From positions 1,488,001 through 1,552,000 of the forward strand of contig NZ_JACFSK010000001.1 of NCBI RefSeq assembly GCF_016100455.1: a DNA stretch of 64,000 bases, read 5' to 3'. The position numbers and the translations under genes were made by a program. The first letter of the stretch is position 1. Every line of letters starts with the position of its first letter. The notes below the pieces were generated by a model. That model had not been told where the DNA came from, searched no databases, and was given only the letters and a program-made list of their open reading frames with translations. Below are positions 50,145 through 59,900 of this stretch, in pieces. The stretch is from Bartonella sp. M0283. GTDB taxonomy: Bacteria > Pseudomonadota > Alphaproteobacteria > Rhizobiales > Rhizobiaceae.

Positions 50145-51524
50145 TTATTTCAAGTTGGCATGGTTTGCTTCATTGCCTGTACGCTTCATAACAAAATAGC
50201 AGACCAACATTAATACAATCCATATGATACCGACGATGAGTGCAGGTGCTGTATCTTCAAAAAATCCGAGAAGCACAATGATAAAAATCATGAAAAGAAT
50301 AGCAATGATTGGACCAACCGGCCAGAACGGAATTTGATAACGCAAGTTTTTCTGTTCGGCTTTTGACATTTTAAGTCGCATACAAACTTGTGAAAGCAAA
50401 ATCATCAGCCAGACAAAGACTGTCGCAAATGTTGCCATAGCAGCGATCAGGAAAAACAGTTTGTCATGGACAAAATAATTGAGCACCACGCCAATAACCA
50501 ACACACAGAACATTGCTAAAACCGACAACACCGGAATTCCGTTTTTTGAAACAAAATTGAGTTTTTTAGGGGCATGTCCATCTTCGGCAAGGCCATGCAA
50601 CATGCGGCCCGCACCGTATAAGTCGCTGTTGATGGCAGAAATTGCAGCAGTTATCACAACAATATTGAGGATATTCGCCGCATATTTGATACCAAGACTT
50701 TCAAAAATCGTAACAAAGGGGCTGCCTTCAAGGCCAATCTTGTTCCAGGGATAAAGCGACATCAAAATAGCAAGCGTTGCTACATAGAAAAACAGGATAC
50801 GGAATGGAATAGCATTGATTGCCTTTGGAATATTCCGATCGGCATCTTTCACTTCGACAGCCATAAGGCCGATAATTTCAATTCCACCGAAAGCGAACAC
50901 AACCACGCTGAAAGAAGCAATAAAACCTTCCCAGCCATTTGGCATAAAGCCGCCATTGCTCCAAAGATTATGAATACCGGTTGCTTCATGTGTTGCTGTA
51001 CCGAAGCCGAATAACATAATTCCGAAACCGGCAATGATCATGGCTATAATGGCTCCGATTTTGACGACGGATAGCCAAAATTCCATTTCACCATAAATTT
51101 TGACAGCGGTGAGGTTCAAACCGGTTATGACAAGAGTGATACCGAGCGTCCATAACCAAGGCGAAACCTCGGGAAACCAGAACCCCATATAAGTTGCAAA
51201 AGCGGTAATGTCGGCAAGACAAACCAGTACCATTTCAAAAACATAGGTCCAGCCCGTGAGAAAACCGGAAAACGGGCTCATATAATTGGATGCATACCGG
51301 CCGAAAGACCCGGGAAGTGGATTGTGAAGGACCATTTCACCCAACGCCCGCATGACCATGAATGCCATAACACCTGAAATGCAATAAGCCAGAAGGACAC
51401 TGGGACCTGCTACTTTAATGGCTCCGGCCGAGCCGTAAAATAATCCCGTTCCGATAGCAGAACCAAGAGCTATAAAAAAAACATGCCGTTTGCTCAGACC
51501 TTTTTTCAGTGAACTGTTCTGCAT
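50145..51524 (-). CDS. APC-family amino-acid permease
   Basis: Amino-acid:proton symporter of the AAT branch (ProY/CycA/GabP-like). The protein (about 459 residues from the ATG at 51524) has about 12 membrane helices and the family signature [29 protein letters not shown] near the start. The ATG at 51539 is also possible, but GGAGAG lies 10 bases before the 51524 ATG. The amino acid carried is not decided by sequence. Confidence 0.85.
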   Translation of the reverse strand: MQNSSLKKGLSKRHVFFIALGSAIGTGLFYGSAGAIKVAGPSVLLAYCISGVMAFMVMRALGEMVLHNPLPGSFGRYASNYMSPFSGFLTGWTYVFEMVLVCLADITAFATYMGFWFPEVSPWLWTLGITLVITGLNLTAVKIYGEMEFWLSVVKIGAIIAMIIAGFGIMLFGFGTATHEATGIHNLWSNGGFMPNGWEGFIASFSVVVFAFGGIEIIGLMAVEVKDADRNIPKAINAIPFRILFFYVATLAILMSLYPWNKIGLEGSPFVTIFESLGIKYAANILNIVVITAAISAINSDLYGAGRMLHGLAEDGHAPKKLNFVSKNGIPVLSVLAMFCVLVIGVVLNYFVHDKLFFLIAAMATFATVFVWLMILLSQVCMRLKMSKAEQKNLRYQIPFWPVGPIIAILFMIFIIVLLGFFEDTAPALIVGIIWIVLMLVCYFVMKRTGNEANHANLK

Positions 51525-51973
51525 TTCCCGTCTCTCCATGGCGATATATTGAATGTGTTAGGCAAAAGATGATGAATATTCAAGAAAGAAAGGAAACGAT
51601 TATTCGATTGTAACAAGATAATGAAAATACCGGTCCGAATAATATTACCTCTATGACAGCTTGGAAAACCGCTACGGCGTTTTCTGGAACTTTCGTTAAT
51701 CTCATAAAATGCGCCGTTTTCTTGTCCTTATGAAATTCGCTAACAATCTGCCTTTTCTCAAAATTCGACAAAAGCTCGTAAATAAATGAAATTTTTAAGA
51801 GATAAAATCGGGTAAAATTACTAAATTTTGTTCATTTTTTCTGAAAAATACCCGGAATTACAGCCTTCCCGCGAGCTCAAGCCTTTCCATTTTTTCAATC
51901 CAAAGTTTTCTTTTCCATTCAGGATACTGTCAGTTTTAGCGCTTAGATAGCAGATCAAACAAGGATTCTGCGA
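51525..51973. other. Divergent spacer between permease and phosphatase-EptA operon
   Basis: No gene is supported. It must hold the promoter of the lipid A modification operon; its rightmost part (about 51900-51973) has possible -10-like AT runs. No binding site for the operon's own regulator could be named. Confidence 0.4.
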
Positions 51974-52780
51974 ATGCGTAAAACTCGAAAACTTACGATT
52001 GCCGTTCTTGGCAGTGCGACATTGTTTTGCAGTGGTTATTATTTGAGCGGAAACGGCTATCTGAACCGTTTTGGCGAGCAACGTATGATGCTTGACGTCA
52101 CCCCTCCTCCCTTTGGAAGTGCCGAACAACAGCGTGATGAAAAAATTTTTTTAAAAACCCGTAGCTATAAAGACAGTGCACGTTGGAAACAGGCAATAAA
52201 TGACGCTAACGCAACCCAAGCGGAGCTTATTCATGGCTTTAGCTGTGCGGCGGGACATCAATTGGACCCGAAAAATATGCCGAATTTCGTCAAGCTTTTC
52301 ACAAAAATCGATGATGACGCAGAAAGACTGACACGACACTCCAAAAAAGAATTTAGAATTCCTCGTCCTTATATCGCTTATGGAGGCGCTTCGTGCACAA
52401 AGCCCTCGGGATATGATTATCCGTCCGGTCACGCCATGGAAGGGTGGACAATTGCACGCTTGCTGGTTGAATTTTTCCCTGAGCGGCGTGCGGCCATTTT
52501 TACCCATGCGCGCAGCCTTGCTGAAAGCCGCGTCATTTGCGGTGTCCATAGTGTCAGTGCTGTGGAAGTTGACGAACATTATTCGGAAAGACTTTTCGAA
52601 CGCTTGAAAAAACTTACGTCCTTCCAAAATGATTTGTCCATTGCAAGAAGTGAAATGGACAAATTGAAAGAATGGTCTGACAAACAAGGAAAATGCGAAA
52701 AATTTCCGTCCCAATATGTCAAACCATTTTCTGTCAGAGCGTCTTTTTCCTATTCCTATCCCGCTAATGTTGTGAGGTGA
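51974..52780 (+). CDS. Class-A acid phosphatase-like protein with altered third motif
   Basis: PAP2/class A non-specific acid phosphatase fold, predicted periplasmic (signal-anchor at residues about 8-28). Of the three family motifs, K-x6-RP is intact (Lys124, Arg131-Pro132), PSGH is intact (Pro150-His153), but the third, SRxxxxxHxxxD, ends in Ala196 instead of Asp (SRVICGVHSVSA). The Asp normally positions the nucleophilic His (His192 here), so activity may be reduced or changed. It is first in an operon with eptA and a two-component system (4-base gap to eptA), suggesting a role with lipid A or other envelope phosphates; that is inference. Length 268. Confidence 0.75.
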   Translation: MRKTRKLTIAVLGSATLFCSGYYLSGNGYLNRFGEQRMMLDVTPPPFGSAEQQRDEKIFLKTRSYKDSARWKQAINDANATQAELIHGFSCAAGHQLDPKNMPNFVKLFTKIDDDAERLTRHSKKEFRIPRPYIAYGGASCTKPSGYDYPSGHAMEGWTIARLLVEFFPERRAAIFTHARSLAESRVICGVHSVSAVEVDEHYSERLFERLKKLTSFQNDLSIARSEMDKLKEWSDKQGKCEKFPSQYVKPFSVRASFSYSYPANVVR

Positions 52781-52783
52781 CAC

Positions 52784-54430
52784 ATGTTTCGCTCTATTTT
52801 GAAATATCGCCCCGCAATGAGCAGTGTAACTTTGTCAATTATCGTTGCAATTTACATGCTTCTGATTTTTAACCGGACCTTTTGGCAACATGTTTTACAG
52901 GCGTTCAATTATGATTTTGCACCGATTATGGCGATTGCTGTCGGCGTTGCCTGTTTGTTTATTGCACTCACGGTAACATTTTCGGTCAAATATCTCATCA
53001 AGCCGGTTTTTATAATTTTCATTATGGTAGGCAGCATCGCAAGCTGGTTTACTGATGAATTCGGAACAATTATCGACCGCGATATGATTGCCAATGCTGT
53101 AGAGACCACTTCGGCAGAGGCATCCAACCTGCTTACGCCTGCATTCTTCTTCCATCTTGCATTAACAGGCATTGTCCCTTCTTTGCTTATTTTGTGGATA
53201 AAAATCAAACATTTTCCATTGATAAAGAAGGTATTTGTTAATCTCTCGATTATTGTCCCCTGTTTGTTGATTGCCGTTTTTTGTACGTTGATTACATCGC
53301 GTCAATTGATTTCAACATTACGCGAGCACAATGAGATAGTCCGTATTGTCAACCCTATTCTTCCTATCGGTCATGCAGTAAAATATGTGACCCGCAGGGA
53401 GCATGCGAAAACACGCGTATTCAAACAAATAGGGCTTGATGCCAAAGTAGTGCCGTTCGAACCGCAAAACGGTCGCCCGCGCGTTACCATAGTGGTTGCC
53501 GGCGAAACAGCACGGGCGGAGAATTTTTCGCTGCAAGGCTATGATAAAGAAACCAATCCGGAATTAAAAAAGCGGGATATAATCTATTTCCCGAACACGA
53601 CTTCATGTGGTACCGCGACAGCACAATCGCTTCCATGCATGTTTTCACCTTTTCCTCGCAAAGAATTCTCGATAGCTCGCGCTTTATCAACCAATAGTCT
53701 TCCCGATATTTTGAAAAGCGCCGGAATTAACGTCGAATGGTGGGAAAATAACACCGGTAGCAAAGGTGTGGCAGACCGCGTCAAGAACGTATCTTTCTAT
53801 GGGCTTAAAGATCCTGAATTCTGCATTGAAGGCGAATGTCAGGATGGCATTATGCTTAAAAAACTCGGGCAATGGCTCGACAATATTGACCATGACAGCG
53901 TGTTGTTCATCCACCAATTAGGTAGCCACGGCCCTGCCTATTTCGAACGTTATCCGGAAACATTCAGACATTTTCGCCCCGATTGCAGAAAGACTGTTTT
54001 CAGTGAGTGCAAGCCGGAAGAAATCCGCAATGCTTATGACAATACTATTCTTTATACCGATTATTTTTTAAGCCAGATTATCGACGCGTTAAACCAGCGC
54101 ACGGGCAAATTTGATTCAGCTATGATCTATATGTCCGACCATGGCGAATCTCTGGGCGAAAACGGTTTATATCTACACGGTATGCCCTATTCGATTGCAC
54201 CGAAAGAACAGACCCATATTCCATTTATTTTGTGGATGTCTTCACCCTTTGCAAAGACGATGAATCTCGATTTGGGATGTATACGCAAAGATGCTGAATC
54301 AAAACAAATGTCACATGACAATCTTTTTCCTTCCGTCTTGACCATGATGAATGTAAAAACAACATTAATAGATGACCGGCTTGATCTCTTCAGATCATGC
54401 CAATCCAGTCAGATAGCATTGGAAAAATGA
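52784..54430 (+). CDS. eptA: Phosphoethanolamine transferase EptA
   Basis: Transfers phosphoethanolamine from phosphatidylethanolamine to lipid A phosphate, which lowers the charge and gives polymyxin resistance. The 548-residue protein has five N-terminal membrane helices and a periplasmic alkaline-phosphatase-like domain. The phosphorylated nucleophile is Thr242 in GETARAENFS, with metal-binding Asp452-His453 in MSDHGES. It is followed by a response regulator and sensor kinase, the usual regulatory partner (PmrAB-like). Confidence 0.93.
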   Translation: MFRSILKYRPAMSSVTLSIIVAIYMLLIFNRTFWQHVLQAFNYDFAPIMAIAVGVACLFIALTVTFSVKYLIKPVFIIFIMVGSIASWFTDEFGTIIDRDMIANAVETTSAEASNLLTPAFFFHLALTGIVPSLLILWIKIKHFPLIKKVFVNLSIIVPCLLIAVFCTLITSRQLISTLREHNEIVRIVNPILPIGHAVKYVTRREHAKTRVFKQIGLDAKVVPFEPQNGRPRVTIVVAGETARAENFSLQGYDKETNPELKKRDIIYFPNTTSCGTATAQSLPCMFSPFPRKEFSIARALSTNSLPDILKSAGINVEWWENNTGSKGVADRVKNVSFYGLKDPEFCIEGECQDGIMLKKLGQWLDNIDHDSVLFIHQLGSHGPAYFERYPETFRHFRPDCRKTVFSECKPEEIRNAYDNTILYTDYFLSQIIDALNQRTGKFDSAMIYMSDHGESLGENGLYLHGMPYSIAPKEQTHIPFILWMSSPFAKTMNLDLGCIRKDAESKQMSHDNLFPSVLTMMNVKTTLIDDRLDLFRSCQSSQIALEK

Positions 54431-54433
54431 AAC

Positions 54434-55087
54434 ATGCGCGTATTGCTGATTGAAGATGACAAATCGCTCGGACGCGCGGTGCGTGACCATCTCGTTAACC
54501 AGAACAACGCGGTCGACTGGGCTGAAACTCTTGAAGATGCCTATGCGGCCGTTTCAACCACGCGCTACGATTTTATATTGCTCGATTTACGTCTACCGGA
54601 TGGAAGCGGGCTGGATTTTTTGAAAAATATCCGCACGAAAAATTTAACGTCCCCTGTGGTAATATTGACCGCCCACGACCAGATCAGTGAACGGATCGAA
54701 GGTCTGAACAGCGGTGCTGATGATTACATTGTCAAACCGTTCGACCTTTATGAGCTCACTGCCCGAATTGGCGCTGTCGCCCGCAGAACAAATGGTCTTT
54801 CAAAATCGGAAATAAAAATCGGCTCTATGACTTTGGACATGGAAAATAAACGGATTTTTATTGACAATAAAGAAGTCGAATTGAGTGCCCGTGAATGGGC
54901 CATTATCGAACATATGGCAAGCCATCCGAATATGCTTGTCACCAAAGCACAGATTGAAGATACAATCTATGCATTCGGTTCGGAAGTCGAAAGCAATACA
55001 GTTGAAGTCTATATAAGTCGTTTACGCAAGAAAATCGGTAAAGACCGCATCAAGACACATCATGGTCGCGGGTATAGTCTATGTTGA
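54434..55087 (+). CDS. OmpR-type response regulator (PmrA-like)
   Basis: DNA-binding response regulator with receiver domain (phosphoacceptor Asp51 in LLDLRLPDGSG; Asp8-Asp9 in LIEDDKS; Lys102 region VKPFD) and an OmpR winged helix (about 125-215). The 217-residue length is standard. It starts 3 bases after eptA and overlaps the kinase by 7 bases. It likely controls eptA in a PmrAB-type circuit. Confidence 0.93.
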   Translation: MRVLLIEDDKSLGRAVRDHLVNQNNAVDWAETLEDAYAAVSTTRYDFILLDLRLPDGSGLDFLKNIRTKNLTSPVVILTAHDQISERIEGLNSGADDYIVKPFDLYELTARIGAVARRTNGLSKSEIKIGSMTLDMENKRIFIDNKEVELSAREWAIIEHMASHPNMLVTKAQIEDTIYAFGSEVESNTVEVYISRLRKKIGKDRIKTHHGRGYSLC

Positions 55088-56412
55088 GTTTTAAAAGGAG
55101 CGAGAAAAGTCTCACACGACGTGTTATCGTTTCTGCGACCTGCGCCAATCTGGTTTTCTGGGTTATTGCTTGTCTCATGGCCGCTTTTGTTATGTATGAG
55201 GAGTACGGGGAGTCTTTCGATGGCACACTACAGGTAACCGCCGAACGTCTTCTTCCTCTCGCTCTGGAAGACGTGCGCGATAATGACAAGGATTCCGACC
55301 TTCTCGTTAGAACAGATAATCACTCGACACCGGCAGAATACACAACTTATCAGGTCCTTGACCGCAATGGAAAAATGGTTATGCGTTCGGAAGATGCGCC
55401 TGCTAACCCCTATGGTGTACCTCTAAAAACCGGTTTTTTTAAAACAAAGAAATGGCGGGTCTATTCCCTCGTCAGTCAGGATGGCGATTATCTCATTCAA
55501 GTTGCCGACCGACTTTCCGAAAGACGGGAAGCCGCCCGCGAGGCAATGACGGCAATGCTCATTCCTGCTATACTTATCATCCCGCTCAGTATGCTTGCAA
55601 TAGGTTTTATCGTTCGCAACCAATTGCGTCCGATAAAGAAACTGAGCGAAACGATTGCCAAAAAAGACACGGGCAATATGCAGGCCATACGCTCGCAATC
55701 CATGCCGGAAGAATTTCAGCCCATTATCGGTTCGGTCAATAGTCTTCTGGCGAAATTGAAATCGGCTCTGGAGGCAGAACGATCCTTCACCTCTAATAGT
55801 GCACATGAGATACGAACACCTATCGCGGCGGCTTTGGCGCATACACAGGTTCTTATCGAAGAAACCCCCAAACGTTATCATGGAAGAGCAAAAGAAGTGG
55901 AACTTGCTCTACAACGTTTACGTCGTCTAAGCGAAAAACTTCTTCAGCTTGCTCGTGCAGACACTCAGCTCGGAACAAGTGAAAAAGTTGTCGATCTCAT
56001 CCCGTTTATTGATGCAGTGGTCGAGGATTTCAACCGTGCCAATCTGACAAGGGGACGACTTGTCACACATTATAATACCGATGTACTCGGCAAACATCTT
56101 AATGGCGATGCGTTCGGCGTAATTGTGCGCAATCTTTTGGAAAACGCGTTGAATTATAGTTCGGAAGGTTCATCTGTCGATATAACAATCAATCGGGACA
56201 ATATTGTTATAGCCAATGATTGCCCTGTTATTCCCCTTTCAAAACTGAAATTATTGCACCAACGTTTTTATCGTGGAGACAATCACAAAGAAGGTTCCGG
56301 CCTTGGCTTGTCTATTGTTGAAGCTTTGGAAAAGACTATGCCAATCAAAATTACCTATCGGTCTCCAAGAACCGGTAGCTCACAAGGCTTCGAAGTAACA
56401 ATCGATCTCTGA
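55081..56412 (+). CDS. Sensor histidine kinase (PmrB-like)
   Basis: Membrane sensor for the adjacent response regulator. The 443-residue protein has two membrane helices (about 18-38 and 158-180) around a small periplasmic sensor domain of about 115 residues, then a HAMP-like linker, His242 in SAHEIRTPIAA (the phosphorylated His), and a HATPase_c domain with GSGLGLSIV. The ATG overlaps the response-regulator stop by 7 bases. The signal sensed is unknown. Confidence 0.92.
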   Translation: MLSFKRSEKSLTRRVIVSATCANLVFWVIACLMAAFVMYEEYGESFDGTLQVTAERLLPLALEDVRDNDKDSDLLVRTDNHSTPAEYTTYQVLDRNGKMVMRSEDAPANPYGVPLKTGFFKTKKWRVYSLVSQDGDYLIQVADRLSERREAAREAMTAMLIPAILIIPLSMLAIGFIVRNQLRPIKKLSETIAKKDTGNMQAIRSQSMPEEFQPIIGSVNSLLAKLKSALEAERSFTSNSAHEIRTPIAAALAHTQVLIEETPKRYHGRAKEVELALQRLRRLSEKLLQLARADTQLGTSEKVVDLIPFIDAVVEDFNRANLTRGRLVTHYNTDVLGKHLNGDAFGVIVRNLLENALNYSSEGSSVDITINRDNIVIANDCPVIPLSKLKLLHQRFYRGDNHKEGSGLGLSIVEALEKTMPIKITYRSPRTGSSQGFEVTIDL

Positions 56413-56929
56413 CAAAAGCCGCAAAGCATCGCTATCATTCCATTGAAAAAATTTCTGCCAATATGAATATAGACAGCGAGCTATCGTCGTTTTTTGATTT
56501 ATGATGACTATATCTTCAATGACTGAATGACTATATCATCACTGACTGGCATTCTGCTTCTATGCTTTGTACTGTGGGACCGGATTTTTTACGTCAAATG
56601 CTCTCTATTTTGAATAGAGATACCTGCTCTTTCGTTATTTGGCAAAATAATTCGGGTCACTTGTTCTTTTTATTCTTGTTTAAAACATTGATATTTTGAT
56701 TCAGATCATTGAATTTCAATTTCGTCAGTTATACACTCAGTACTGCTTTGCTGAAAAAGCTGAATTTGTGATGCGTTTGTTTCAAGTTTTACAGTTAGTA
56801 AAGAACATCCAATATTTATCTATCCGGGCGCATTTCCAATATCCACTTTAGTATGACGATCCAAGTATCTGGAAATAAAAATTCAGTCAAAACACTGTTC
56901 CGGACAAATATGTAATGAAGGAACTGTTT
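56413..56929. other. 500-base promoter region of the autotransporter
   Basis: No gene seen. A 23-base unit occurs twice in tandem at 56504-56526 and 56527-56549 (starting ATGACTATATC), differing at three positions. The region is AT-rich and should hold the autotransporter promoter. Confidence 0.4.
56504..56549 (+). repeat. 23-base tandem repeat
   Basis: Two adjacent copies (20 of 23 bases the same) in the autotransporter upstream region. Confidence 0.55.
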
Positions 56930-59900
56930 ATGATAAGGTTTCATACTCGCAAAAAGAAATATGCCCCATTTTCCTATAAGGCTATCATCTTTTGCGGTGC
57001 CACGAGCTTTTCTTTCTGTTTTAGCACTTTTCCTCTTTATGCGACTTCGGTTTGCAATGTTGGTTCTGACTGGTCAGGCGGCGAGGCAGCTATTGATAAT
57101 ACATGTATTGTTACAAGTGAAACATTCAATCCGCAAACAAGTGATCATTATGTAGGTGCAGCGCTGGTTTCCGGAGCAGGAAACAAACTTGACATCAAAG
57201 GCGATCTCTCCTCGCTTGCACAGGGAAAACGCGGCGTAAGTGAAGAATTGCACCGACTTGGAGATCTTGATAGCAGTACAAATGGCAAAACCCATCTTTC
57301 AATGGGAGCCAAGAATGAAATCACGACGATAACTGATGCTGGAGGACAAGTTTCTACAGTAAATGTTTATCCGGACCACTCTTTCGAAGTTTCCGACTGG
57401 GGAGATGCCAAATATCTGACGCCTGAACAAGTTGATGATAATCAATATATTAGCGCGGGTTTTGGTAAAGCTGAAAATGGCGGAGAGTTAACCGTTAATC
57501 TGGAGGATTTTAGAGGAAACGGTTTTTTGGACCCCAAAAAAACCGTTTATCTCGCTCTTAAGAATTCGAATTTGACATGGGCAGATGGAGAAGGCAGTGT
57601 CGTAAACTGGGCATCGAAAAATTCTTTTGAATCCCGCGCCTTTACTTTGAACAAAAATGCCATTGTCCGTGAAATTTCAGTTCCTGTTTTTCCTCATTCA
57701 TTTACCGGATATGATGGAACAACCCGTGTAATTAAAAATGTCGAAGAGCTAAAAGCCTACAATCGGGAACTCGTCAATGCTTTACAAGATCAGAGGTTTC
57801 CTAACCTGAAAACCCAACAGGCTTACGATAATGCATTCGCTGCTGCACAACCGGAATTCAAATCGTTACCTATAACAAGTCTCGGATCCACAATACCTGA
57901 ACATGATAAAATTTTCGAAGACCAAGGCAATACCCGTGCTATGTATGCGAGTAACGGGGGGAAAATTGTTGTTACTTCGACAGGTCAAATTGATGTTAGC
58001 TTTGACCCGTCAGAGAAGTCGGGAGCACTCGTCGCAGAAGGCGGGAGTGAAGTATTAATCGAAAAAGGAGGAATTGTTTCGGCTCGCGGAAATTCTGCTG
58101 TTATTCTGGGTTCAAACCGCGACCCTAACGACGATAACAGCCCTCATACGACTGGCAACAATTTCGGTGTCATCAATTCCGGATTTCGCGAATCGGTTGT
58201 GCGGGACACAAACGTCAACAATAGTCAAAATGACAAAGAATTTTATTCCGGTTCGGCTGTAGAGGCATTCTTTGGTGGCACATTTCATAATGAAGGGATA
58301 ATAAATGTTGCTGTCAGCCGTTCGAATGAACAATCAGTCGCATATAGCAACGGGATTTATCTTCATAGCGTCGCCATAGCAACGAATGATGGAATTATCA
58401 ATGTTGGCGTTAACAATGACGGCCTGCCAGGAAAAGTTGCCGGAGTTGCCATAGACTCGCTTTATTCAAGTTTCACCAACAATTCTTCGGGAACTATTTA
58501 TATCGGCAGGGCCGCCCAATATAGCAATACCGATATTGTGAGTGATACAACGAACGCCAATAATACCCAATTTTACGGCATTATGGCTTCAAGTAATGCG
58601 ACAGCGACAAATAATGGCTCCATCATTATCGGTAAAAACATGCAAAACGCAGCCGCTATGGCTGCCGATATCCCGATTAAAGCTGAAGACTATCACGCTC
58701 TCAAACTGGTCAATAATGGTACGATAGAGATAAACGGCGCAGCAGCCCCGACAGCTGGCAGCGCTGCGGCACGCAACTACGGGATGAAGGTTATTAACAA
58801 CGGTACAATCGCAAAAAACGGCGATGATATTGTCAATAATGTCATTAATAACGGAACGATTAAACTGAACGGGATTAATGGTGTTGGCGTTTACGTTCTT
58901 TCAACAAATGTGCAACAAACAGGTATTGATGATGCAACCGCAACATTGACCAGCACCAGTCATGTGGTTGTTTCGAGCTCCGCACAAACTGACAAATTGA
59001 TACGCAATTACGGTGTATGGGTGGAAGGTCATCCTGACGCGACGCACCGTGCAAGAGCTTTTATTGACGGTACCATCGACCTCACCGGAGACGGTGCTGT
59101 AGGGGTCTACGTTCGTGACGGCGGTTATGCAAGCGTAACAGAAAATGCCAATCCGACTTTTGTGACGGGTAAGCGACAAATCGCGTTTTATGTCTATGGA
59201 GCAGGAAGCGAGATTGAAAATAGCGCTCAGAATATGGAAGTCAAAGCGGAACAATCCAATCTATTCCGGATGGATGGAGGTGCCAGCTTTTATGGACATG
59301 GCGAGAATTTGACGGCATCCGGAGAAGATAGCGTCATTATTGAAGGTTCCGGCGCCGATATCAATGGGCGCCAAACAACGATCGAAACCAGAGATGCTCA
59401 TCTTACCGTTAATAAGAAGGGAGCTACTGCTGTTTTTATTAATGGTGGTGCCATAGGCCAAATCAGTGCTGAAGATCAACTTGAACGTAAAATTTATCTT
59501 ACCGGAGAGGGAGCAATTGGCGGCATTGTGGACGGCCGTTACCATATGATCGATTCGAGCTATAGCAATGAAGAATATAGTTCAACCAAACTCACCAATT
59601 ATGCAGATATCACAACCAACGCCAAAAACGTAACCGGTTTCATCACACGCAACAGTGCCCTTCTGGTCAATCGCGGCACCATTGACATGACAAACGGCAT
59701 TAATGCGACCGGAATCCATGTGATTGAAGGTGGGCGTCTGGAAAATTATGAAAATATTAGCGTCGCCAATGGAATCGGACTCCATATTGAAGGATTGGCT
59801 GGCAGAGACACGCAGGCGAACATTGTTAACACCGGCAAGATAACTGTCAATGACGGAATTGCCGGTATTTACCTTGAGAAAAACGCTTTCGTGAATGCTT

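Noticed and set aside
52151..52783. 210-codon ORF opposite the phosphatase-like gene
   Set aside because: Antisense to the K-x6-RP/PSGH motif gene; no independent support.
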